In this document: in pieces, positions 1 through 6,477 of the stretch
Numbering within the stretch: the stretch's first letter is position 1
Layout: every line of letters begins with the position of its first letter
Virus record (IMG/VR): IMGVR_UViG_3300032308_001441
Coordinates: 1-33,972 of that record
DNA: 33,972 nt
Source: a virus
Direction: 5' to 3' (one strand)
Notes under the pieces: model-generated
What the model was told of the DNA's origin: nothing
What the model saw: only the letters and a program-made list of their open reading frames with translations
Database searches by the model: none
Position numbers and translations under genes: made by a program

Positions 1-2
1 CA

Positions 3-338
3 TTTGAAGAAATTTTTGAGCTACCAAAAACTTGGTTAATAAAAGATCAATTCGTTATTTGTGGTCCAGATATATTAGTCTGTCATGGTGAAGAATTCCC
101 AGACGCACTTCAAGCTGCAATAGCTTACGGGGTCAACGTTGTACAAGGCCACCACCATAGCAAGTTTGGCGTCCAATACAGACGATCTAAAATGCAACAG
201 CTCTGGGGAGCAGCAACAGGGTGGCTTGGGGATGAAAAATCTTTTGCATTTGCTTATGGTGACAAGAGTAAGCAGAAAATGATTACAGGTAGCATAGTAG
301 TTGTGAACGGTATTCCGTACCCTGTACCCTTAAAATAA
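3..338 (+). CDS. Metallophosphoesterase, C-terminal half (5' partial)
   Basis: The frame is open from the window edge to TAA at 336-338, giving 111 residues. It shows two late motifs of the calcineurin-like phosphoesterase fold: VCHGEE (His28) and GHHH (residues 49-52), which would ligate the two-metal centre. The tail FAFAYGDKSK..ITGSIVVVNGIPYPVPL resembles the C-terminus of phage phosphoesterases as I remember them. The N-terminal DxH, GD and GNHD/E motifs are absent, so either the gene starts before the window or it is truncated. The gene converges on the next one with no base between the two stop codons. The substrate is unknown; such phage enzymes may hydrolyse phosphodiesters in nucleic acids or nucleotides. 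The family call is fairly safe, completeness is not. Confidence 0.75.
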   Translation, partial: FEEIFELPKTWLIKDQFVICGPDILVCHGEEFPDALQAAIAYGVNVVQGHHHSKFGVQYRRSKMQQLWGAATGWLGDEKSFAFAYGDKSKQKMITGSIVVVNGIPYPVPLK

Positions 339-350
339 CTAGGGCTTTTT
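327..350. terminator. Weak candidate terminator between convergent genes
   Basis: A short CCCT/AGGG stem spans the abutting stop codons of the two convergent genes and is followed on the plus strand by CTTTTT. The stem is only four base pairs, so this is a tentative call. Confidence 0.2.
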
Positions 351-608
351 AATATATTGATCTAAGAGAGCCTTATACTCTTCAGCCTTCATGCAAACCA
401 TTGGAGGCATTTCAACGTTGCATCCTGACCAGAACTCGAGTCTTCCGTCATCCAAACGACGATAAAAGCCGTACTGTCTGACTCCGTTAAGACATAGTTC
501 TTGTGGTATTGGGAAATTTGTATTCCAGATCAGAGCATCAACTTCTGACTTAGTTGGAGTCTGGCAACTTGCCAACACCAGGCAAGCTATCAACAATTTC
601 GGAGCCAT
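339..608 (-). CDS. Small lipoprotein, outer-membrane spanin candidate
   Basis: The chosen ATG at 608 gives 89 residues beginning MAPKLLIACLVLASCQTP: a short positive N-terminus, a hydrophobic core and a lipobox LASC, with the predicted lipidated cysteine at position 15. A longer frame from 686 would bury this signal peptide, so it was rejected. The mature part has about 75 residues with several cysteines and no clear coiled coil. The gene overlaps the 3' end of the preceding gene by 59 bases in another frame, an arrangement recalling Rz/Rz1 spanin pairs. Spanins fuse inner and outer membranes at the end of lysis. The lipoprotein call is solid; the spanin role is inferred from position and signal. 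No strong Shine-Dalgarno precedes the start, suggesting coupling. Confidence 0.6.
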   Translation of the reverse strand: MAPKLLIACLVLASCQTPTKSEVDALIWNTNFPIPQELCLNGVRQYGFYRRLDDGRLEFWSGCNVEMPPMVCMKAEEYKALLDQYIKKP

Positions 609-819
609 GCTCACCGCTTGGAAGCCCTGCTCTAGGTGATCCAATAAATTTCTCCAAGTTTCTTTGATCGCCTTTTGATGCTGCATAGATTGCCTCGCTT
701 AGTTCTTTTTTCATCGATGCGATTTCATGAGCTACATACCAAGCAGCAAATTCATCCCACCATGATTTCAAAGCAGGTATGGCTTTTATGACTGCTAAAA
801 TAGCCGAAAAAACACTCAT
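550..819 (-). CDS. Small amphipathic protein in the lysis-like cassette
   Basis: This 89-residue protein has a good ribosome binding site (AAGGGAG, five bases before ATG). The first 30 residues (MSVFSAILAVIKAIPALKSW onward) form a moderately hydrophobic, tryptophan-containing segment that could be a membrane-associating helix. Residues 35-60 are charged and helical, and the C-terminus is Gly/Pro/Ser-rich. It lies between a holin-like gene and a lipoprotein gene whose start is embedded in its 3' end. It may be a lysis accessory or inner spanin-like protein, but it lacks a classical transmembrane segment followed by a long coiled coil. No family was recognised. Confidence 0.6.
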   Translation of the reverse strand: MSVFSAILAVIKAIPALKSWWDEFAAWYVAHEIASMKKELSEAIYAASKGDQRNLEKFIGSPRAGLPSGEHGSEIVDSLPGVGKLPDSN

Positions 820-835
820 ACCTGCTCCCTTTTGA

Positions 836-1036
836 TTAAACGATCTCGATTTTCTCTTTAGAAATCAAACGCAAAAATACGTTCAAGATTGCCCATCCGC
901 CACCGATTTCAGAAAAATGTAATTTCAGAAAATCAGCAAGTGCAGGAACTTTCGATCCGATTACAAGCACCAAAAGCATGATGATTTGCACCCAAAAAGT
1001 TTTAGATAAATAAATTGGTTTAGCTACAGGTTCCAT
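836..1036 (-). CDS. Small membrane protein, holin-like
   Basis: The ATG at 1036 was chosen because AAGGAGGG lies six bases upstream; the longer frame from 1078 has no such site. The 66-residue product starts MEPVAKPIYLSKTFWVQIIM and has a strong transmembrane helix (about residues 14-34, VQIIMLLVLVIGSKVPALAD). A second, weaker hydrophobic stretch (GGGWAILNVFLRLIS) precedes a charged C-terminus. Small phage proteins of this shape, ending in a NVxLRxxTKE-like motif, are common near lysis genes and often annotated as holin-like. A holin would permeabilise the inner membrane at lysis time. No experimental homologue can be named, and no endolysin is visible beside it. Confidence 0.6.
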   Translation of the reverse strand: MEPVAKPIYLSKTFWVQIIMLLVLVIGSKVPALADFLKLHFSEIGGGWAILNVFLRLISKEKIEIV

Positions 1037-1055
1037 AAAAGACCCTCCTTGGTAA

Positions 1056-1292
1056 CTATCGTAACTTCGACTTATCAAGAAGTCTATCGACTTTCTCGTC
1101 TATTCGTTCCAGTTTCTTCTCAATTTTATCAAGATATTTCTCGTTGTCTTGCTTTATCTCGACAATCTCGTTAGCATTTGCCTCGCCTTGTTTATGCACT
1201 GAAGTTAGCCACGCAGCAGCGCCAAAAATAATAACAACAGCGCCTAGTGGAATCCATGTTTTTTCATTTATAGACGAGACTCTCTCAGACAT
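1056..1292 (-). CDS. Membrane-anchored coiled-coil protein (inner-spanin or lysis accessory candidate)
   Basis: The likely start is the ATG at 1292 (78 residues, MSERVSSINEKTWIPLG). A start at 1304 would leave the AAGGA site almost touching the ATG. One transmembrane helix (about residues 14-31, IPLGAVVIIFGAAAWLTS) is followed by a charged heptad-like segment rich in Glu/Lys (EIVEIKQDNEKYLDKIEKKL) to the end. The order short N-terminus, membrane anchor, coiled coil is that of inner spanins and of XhlA-type proteins, though it is shorter than most inner spanins. The start lies one base after the stop of the preceding virion gene, so translation is probably coupled. Confidence 0.6.
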   Translation of the reverse strand: MSERVSSINEKTWIPLGAVVIIFGAAAWLTSVHKQGEANANEIVEIKQDNEKYLDKIEKKLERIDEKVDRLLDKSKLR

Positions 1293-1293
1293 A

Positions 1294-2925
1294 TCATTTT
1301 CCATTTCCTTGGTTTAAATACATCTGGGCCGCTTGATCTTGGCTTACAGGTTTATTTTTTGTTTTTTCCCATTGAGTCATTAGATCTGTGAGTTGACCTA
1401 ATTGAAAGCCAGCTTTTGGCAAATTCTTTGTAAATCCACCTATTACTGGAGCCATTTTGTTAGCTAAAGCACTGGCTCCACGAGCGGCAACTTGTGAGCC
1501 ATATTCACGAGCAAATTTATGTCCACCACTTAGAAGAGCAGCAGTTCCTAACGACTTCAACGGATCACCGCTATCACCAGCACTTGCAATACCGCCAATT
1601 GCTCCGATTGCTAAATCACTAGGAGACACAATTCTATTTGTTAACTCCCTAGCAGCTTCAGAGTCAGTTAGTTTTTTCATTCTCATAAACTGAGAATACA
1701 TATCGCGCAGCTCTTTTACTCTGCTGGAAGTATCTCCACCGATTCTATCAGCAAGCGCGTCTGCGTAAGAAAGAGTACGCTCTGACAGCATGTTGTACAT
1801 TTCAAGATCAACTAATTGCTCTGGAGTTAAATCAGCTCTGCCACTAATCTTTAACTTACTCCAAGGAACTTTGTTTCCAAGCTTCTCTTTTAGCTTTTGA
1901 GCTTCTTTAATACCAAAAGACTCGCCACCTTCAGAACCTAAAATAAAATCAAGTCTCTTAGAAACTGCATTGTTTACAGCTTCAGAGCCACCAATTGATT
2001 TATCTGTGAGTCTTTGCTCTAATTCTTCAGCGAGATTGATTTTGCTTAAACCTATTCTCTCACCTTTAGACATTAACTCTTGCTCAAAATTATCTAACTT
2101 GTCTACGTTATCGCCTAAAGCTTCTCCAACTTTCTTGATACCGTCATCAACAGACTCAGCTAATGCTTGCTTTGATTTTGGAATAACACCAATAACATTC
2201 TCTTTAAGAGCTGTTTGACCTATCTTTTGAATACCTTCTTTACCTAAAGCTTCAGCTTCTTTTTTAGTTCCACGCCCTAAAGCTTTGTAAGCTCTCTCAC
2301 CTGCAAATTCATTTAACTTAGCTGGAATTTTCTCAATAGCCTTACCAATTCCAAATCCTGCTGCTCCACCTAAAGCACCGCCTAAAGCGCCAGTTGTAGC
2401 GTTAAAACCACGCTCACCCAGTTGCAGAGGAGAAACTTCTCCTGCTACATCGCCAGGATTAGACAAAGCACCGTAGACAGCCCCACCCTTAAGACCAGAC
2501 ATTGCAGCTTGTCCCAATGTTGCAGCACCACCAAATAACTTAGCAGGTACTGATGCGACACTTCCAACAATTCCAAGTCCAGTTCCTACACCGCCAGAAA
2601 TAGGGTTTACTTCTTTACCTTTTTCATACTGTGCTATTTTTTCATCTCGAATCTGTTGATACGTTTTATCGATGCCACGGCCCTTAGCCGCTTTTTCTCG
2701 AAATTCTGGATCAAAAATGTCTTTAATAGGAGCGTTTAAATACGCTCGAGACTCTTCATCAAAAGGTGATTCAATCGCTGCTGTTATTTGTGGCAAATAA
2801 CCAAGTGATACCGCTTGTCCTGCTTGTTCAATAGCCGTGCCTATTTCAGACGTGCCCTCTTCTTCAGTTTTGTATTTATCCCAAGGTCCACCTTGTGACT
2901 TATACTTTTCCCAAGGTTTAGGCAT
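1294..2925 (-). CDS. Internal virion / DNA-ejection protein
   Basis: This 543-residue protein begins with two copies of a PWxKYK motif (MPKPWEKYKSQGGPWDKYK), seen in phage internal virion proteins. Residues about 105-200 are Gly/Ala-rich and hydrophobic with glycine-zipper character (SGGVGTGLGIVGSVASVPAK; GALGGALGGAAGFGIG). The rest is mainly charged helix with Lys/Glu-rich stretches. A second small Gly/Ala-rich segment lies near residue 440. Podoviruses such as P22 carry three such proteins in the head and eject them with the DNA to form a conduit across the envelope. Its place as the last of a run of ejection-like genes after the nozzle supports this. No lytic transglycosylase motif was seen. 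The function is inferred from composition and gene order. Confidence 0.6.
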   Translation of the reverse strand: MPKPWEKYKSQGGPWDKYKTEEEGTSEIGTAIEQAGQAVSLGYLPQITAAIESPFDEESRAYLNAPIKDIFDPEFREKAAKGRGIDKTYQQIRDEKIAQYEKGKEVNPISGGVGTGLGIVGSVASVPAKLFGGAATLGQAAMSGLKGGAVYGALSNPGDVAGEVSPLQLGERGFNATTGALGGALGGAAGFGIGKAIEKIPAKLNEFAGERAYKALGRGTKKEAEALGKEGIQKIGQTALKENVIGVIPKSKQALAESVDDGIKKVGEALGDNVDKLDNFEQELMSKGERIGLSKINLAEELEQRLTDKSIGGSEAVNNAVSKRLDFILGSEGGESFGIKEAQKLKEKLGNKVPWSKLKISGRADLTPEQLVDLEMYNMLSERTLSYADALADRIGGDTSSRVKELRDMYSQFMRMKKLTDSEAARELTNRIVSPSDLAIGAIGGIASAGDSGDPLKSLGTAALLSGGHKFAREYGSQVAARGASALANKMAPVIGGFTKNLPKAGFQLGQLTDLMTQWEKTKNKPVSQDQAAQMYLNQGNGK

Positions 2926-2926
2926 A

Positions 2927-3862
2927 TCACTTCACCTTTTCCCAGTTTGAAGGATCTTTAGGATCTCCACCTTTAAATTTATAACCATCTTCTACAGCGC
3001 CAGCTTGCGGTCCACTTGAAGCTTTTGCGTCTTGTACTCCAGGGATTGATTTCCCAGGTCCTTTTTCTGGACCGTAAGCCAGACTAAAGTTTTTACCAAT
3101 TTCATCAGGACTAAAGCCTAAAGTTTTTAATCTGTCTTCAAATAGAGCTTTCTGTTTTTTAAGTTTGTCTGCTTGAATTGCGGGACTATCAGTAGGTCTT
3201 GGCCCCATTGCAATAAATCTTGCTTCTTCGTCTTTATTAATTGCTCCACCTGATTGCATACGTCCAAAAGCTTCTGCTGCGTATCTTTGTGCAACAGTAA
3301 AAGGATTGTCACCAATCAAAGAGAATGTGTTTGATCCTCCTTTAAGAGCCTCGTCCATTCCTTTAACTCCATCAAGACCTAAAGATACGTTGTCAAATCT
3401 GACTTTATCAGTTGCGCTCAATTTCTCTAATTTTCCAGCAACATCTTTTGGATTTTTATCAGCTTGCTTTTGAGCTAGGTCCATTCCCTTCAAAGCTTTT
3501 TGCTGATTAAATGAAGCACCTTGCATTTCTTTTTGACGAAGATAATCTTCTTCGCGCTCTTTTAAACGACGGTCTTCCTTCATCTTCTCAACTTCTAAAT
3601 TTCCTTCACGAGCCTTTTGAGCTTCTTGATATTTAGCGTACAAATCAGCAATGTCTTCAGGCTTTTCATATGCCCCGCCTTTGAAGGGTGACATATCAAC
3701 TCGCTGAGAAGGACGATTCAACATAATCGAAGCATAGGAAGGACGATTAGCCATAGCGTTGCCAATCCCTGCGGTGGCATCTGCATATTCAGACGCCTTT
3801 TTATTTGCACGAGCTTCCTCAAATCTTTTCTGTAAGTCCATCATTTCTTCAATTGTTGCCAT
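2927..3862 (-). CDS. Predicted coiled-coil virion protein, ejection-module member
   Basis: The product has 311 residues and starts MATIEEMMDLQKRFEEARAN. It is highly charged and helical: residues 1-30 and about 70-150 are Lys/Glu/Gln-rich with heptad character, and the C-terminal 45 residues are Gly/Pro/Lys-rich and likely disordered. It is separated by one base from the neighbouring ejection-like genes. No enzyme motif or family was recognised. Position and composition fit an internal virion protein of the DNA-ejection set, but this is inference. Confidence 0.55.
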   Translation of the reverse strand: MATIEEMMDLQKRFEEARANKKASEYADATAGIGNAMANRPSYASIMLNRPSQRVDMSPFKGGAYEKPEDIADLYAKYQEAQKAREGNLEVEKMKEDRRLKEREEDYLRQKEMQGASFNQQKALKGMDLAQKQADKNPKDVAGKLEKLSATDKVRFDNVSLGLDGVKGMDEALKGGSNTFSLIGDNPFTVAQRYAAEAFGRMQSGGAINKDEEARFIAMGPRPTDSPAIQADKLKKQKALFEDRLKTLGFSPDEIGKNFSLAYGPEKGPGKSIPGVQDAKASSGPQAGAVEDGYKFKGGDPKDPSNWEKVK

Positions 3863-4786
3863 TTAGCCTCCCAATGCTCCGCCAAGACCTGCACCTATTT
3901 TAGCCCCTGCTGTACCTCCGAACAAAGCACCAGCACCCGCTCCTAACGCAGTTCCTAAAGCACCACGAGTTGCGCGATTTGCTTCACTCTGAGCCAAGTG
4001 ACTTTGAGCCTGTGTACCCATAGCGCCAGACACCCCACCGAGTTTATTTAATCTGTTTAAGTAATCTTGTTGAGTTGCGTTTTGACGTCCTTCAAGATTG
4101 TATTGCTGCCCTTGATTACGTCCTACAACGTTTTGATTTGCAATCGCTTGACGATTAGCTAAATTCTGAGCTGCTGCTGTGTTACGAGCGCCAGTATTTA
4201 ATTCGTTAAATCGATTAATGATATTTTTATTAGCACTTTCAGCAGCCATGTTCTGACTGCGCTGAGAACCCAACTCACCACCGTAAGCTTGAGTCATGAG
4301 AGCGCGTTGTTTAGCTGAAGCTGCTGCTTGATCCATCATAGAAGCGCGTGATCTTTCGGCTGCTTGTTGGTTAGCTAACTCTTTTGAGAGCAGCTCCATA
4401 CCACCGCCAGCCATGCCACGAGCAGCTAAATTACTCATGGTAGCTTCTCTAGCTCCACGAGCTTGTTGAGCTGATTGACGTTGAGCTTGATCAAACACTG
4501 CTGCGTCTTCAGCTCCAAAACCTTCTTCAGACATCTTTTTCAATTGATTTAAATATGACTCTTGCTGCCCAAGTAAACGAGGGTCTTCTTGAAGCGTTTG
4601 ATACTGAGCCATTTCAGGAGAGTAGTCACCCATGTATTTTAATTCTTCTGGGGTGTACTCCTGCCAAGCCATATCGGGAGTCTGTAGTCCCTGATATTGT
4701 TTTAAAATATCAGCGTAAATTGCCTGTGCTTTTTCGTCTTCGTTATCAAAGAAGCTACCGATAAGAGGTATTTTTTCTAAAGCCAT
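3863..4786 (-). CDS. Ejection-like virion protein with C-terminal glycine zipper
   Basis: The product has 307 residues. Residues 1-75 are acidic and Tyr-rich. Residues about 85-250 are Ala/Gln/Arg-rich and helical with many Asn/Gln. The last 35 residues form a hydrophobic Gly/Ala stretch (GALGTALGAGAGALFGGTAG) typical of a membrane-inserting glycine zipper. An Ala/Gln-rich helix ending in a glycine zipper is a common design of podoviral DNA-transfer proteins, which leave the capsid and enter the host membrane. It abuts the neighbouring gene without a gap. The call rests on composition and gene order. Confidence 0.6.
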   Translation of the reverse strand: MALEKIPLIGSFFDNEDEKAQAIYADILKQYQGLQTPDMAWQEYTPEELKYMGDYSPEMAQYQTLQEDPRLLGQQESYLNQLKKMSEEGFGAEDAAVFDQAQRQSAQQARGAREATMSNLAARGMAGGGMELLSKELANQQAAERSRASMMDQAAASAKQRALMTQAYGGELGSQRSQNMAAESANKNIINRFNELNTGARNTAAAQNLANRQAIANQNVVGRNQGQQYNLEGRQNATQQDYLNRLNKLGGVSGAMGTQAQSHLAQSEANRATRGALGTALGAGAGALFGGTAGAKIGAGLGGALGG

Positions 4787-4789
4787 TTG

Positions 4790-6097
4790 TTAAACTCCCT
4801 GCTTTCCAAAAATTTCCATTAATGCATTATATCTAGCAAGATCAGACTCACCACCTGCTACAGTTTTAATATCTGCTTTTTGACCTTGTGGTTTTTGGGG
4901 CTGTGATCTTAAAGCGTTGATGTAATCAATAATTCCCTTACTACCTTGACCCATGTTTAAGTAATTTAGAGCCATGTAGTCGTTAGGGGCTTTTCCTGCT
5001 TTTAATTCACCGCGAGCGTTGAGATAGTTGGCATTTGCAGTGCCACCCATCTGATCTATAAATGCTTTTGAATTCTCATAAATCTTAGACGTATCAAGAT
5101 TTCTCAATTGATCATCTGACAATCCAGCAAAATACTGAGCAGCGCCTTGCTGTTCTTTCGATTGATATTGCGCAGTAGGATCAAATGCTGCTGCTCTTTG
5201 TGCAGCCAAATCATTAATGTACTGTTGATATTCTGATTCAGACTTATCAACTGCTGCGTTGTTTTCTTGAACCATTCTCTCAAGATTGGACATTGAGCCA
5301 GATGCCTGACTGTCTAAAAATGCTTTCAATTCATCTTGAGCTTTTTGACCTTGAGAATAAAGATCACCAACTTGTTTGTTTACATCAGAAGCTTTTGTCT
5401 CAATCTCGCTAGTGAGTCCCTTGTACTGATTTGCTAAATCTTTACGAGCTTGCTCCAAGAAAGGGTTCTGCACATCGAGCTGCGTTTGAAGAGCGCGTTG
5501 CCCAGTAGACAAATCACGCCCACCTTGAGCTTTTTTATCAAACATGCCTAAGATGTTTCCAAACTTCTGTTGGTCTTGTACTTGTCCGAGTTCTTGAGTC
5601 TGCGCACCAAGACCGTAAGAGAAGCCTTTAGGAGCTTCTATTTTAGTGTTTACGGCTTGTTTTAGTGGGTCAATTGCCTGTTGGTAGCCTTGTGATCCTT
5701 TATCGGCAGACGAAGCTTGAGAGATTAACTGTGAGGCTTTATCTTGATTTATAGAACGAACGGGTTCTGTTGCTTTTTCAGCAGAAGATTTTGCTTCTTG
5801 TGCCTTTTGCTCGAACTGTTGCTTTTCTTGTCCGAAGGTTCCTTGAACTTGTTGTTTAACGCCTTCAGCGCGTTGTTGATTTTGTCCCTGATTGGCAGTC
5901 AGATAACTTTGGATATTAGTCCACTGCTGAGAGCCGCCTGTTCCTTGAGGTGCAGCACTTGGAGCGCCAGTTGAGACAAGACCACTCCCACCAGACGAAC
6001 CCATTGATTTCGACGCAGTAGGATCAACGCCAGCAGTCTGCCCTTGTTGTCCACCTTGTAAATAATCTAATACCTGATCTTGTGTAGCGTAAGCCAT
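4790..6097 (-). CDS. Gln/Ala-rich internal virion protein
   Basis: The start at 6097 (MAYATQDQVLDYLQGGQQGQ, 435 residues) is preferred because GAGTGAGGATT precedes it; an upstream GTG at 6106 has no site. The N-terminal 60 residues are Gly/Ser/Gln-rich and probably disordered. Residues about 65-320 are long Gln/Lys/Glu helices. The composition and size match ejection proteins of podoviruses, which unfold to leave through the tail. It is the first of three consecutive helical, low-complexity genes downstream of the nozzle. No catalytic motif was found. Confidence 0.55.
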   Translation of the reverse strand: MAYATQDQVLDYLQGGQQGQTAGVDPTASKSMGSSGGSGLVSTGAPSAAPQGTGGSQQWTNIQSYLTANQGQNQQRAEGVKQQVQGTFGQEKQQFEQKAQEAKSSAEKATEPVRSINQDKASQLISQASSADKGSQGYQQAIDPLKQAVNTKIEAPKGFSYGLGAQTQELGQVQDQQKFGNILGMFDKKAQGGRDLSTGQRALQTQLDVQNPFLEQARKDLANQYKGLTSEIETKASDVNKQVGDLYSQGQKAQDELKAFLDSQASGSMSNLERMVQENNAAVDKSESEYQQYINDLAAQRAAAFDPTAQYQSKEQQGAAQYFAGLSDDQLRNLDTSKIYENSKAFIDQMGGTANANYLNARGELKAGKAPNDYMALNYLNMGQGSKGIIDYINALRSQPQKPQGQKADIKTVAGGESDLARYNALMEIFGKQGV

Positions 6098-6102
6098 AAT
6101 CC

Positions 6103-6477
6103 TCACTCAAAAAATAGTAGTATTTTGCAGTCTGATGATCCTGCGCTGTCGAAAAGAATAGTAACACCAATGTTACCATTGTTTTTATAAGTAAATCCAT
6201 GACCTGCCATTTTTTTATCACTGGCAAATACTGGAACCATTCCAACAACTCGTCGTCTGTCGTTTGTGTTGATTTCAAGCTCAACATTGTGCGTGAAATT
6301 TTGCGTAATATACTTACAGGCTAAATTATCACCTACAGAGAGCCGTCCAGTAACGGCAACGCCCACTTGCTCAATGAATTGATTGAGTGGAGCCAATAAT
6401 TTGTCAATCCAAGGTGGGATTTGCCCACTTGTTGCCAAATCTTCACGACGAATTGACTTAATAATTGGTAGCTTCAT
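6103..6477 (-). CDS. Small conserved virion-module protein, function unknown
   Basis: The product has 124 residues, beginning MKLPIIKSIRREDLATSGQI. It contains an amphipathic helix (PPWIDKLLAPLNQFIEQVGV) followed by a mostly beta region (NLACKYITQNFTHNVELEIN to the end). Proteins with a PPWIDxLLxPLNxF helix and a beta C-terminus occur in many tailed phages next to tail or ejection genes, by recollection rather than search. It overlaps the end of the nozzle gene by four bases (ATGA), so it is coupled to it. It may be a minor tail or virion protein. Confidence 0.55.
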   Translation of the reverse strand: MKLPIIKSIRREDLATSGQIPPWIDKLLAPLNQFIEQVGVAVTGRLSVGDNLACKYITQNFTHNVELEINTNDRRRVVGMVPVFASDKKMAGHGFTYKNNGNIGVTILFDSAGSSDCKILLFFE

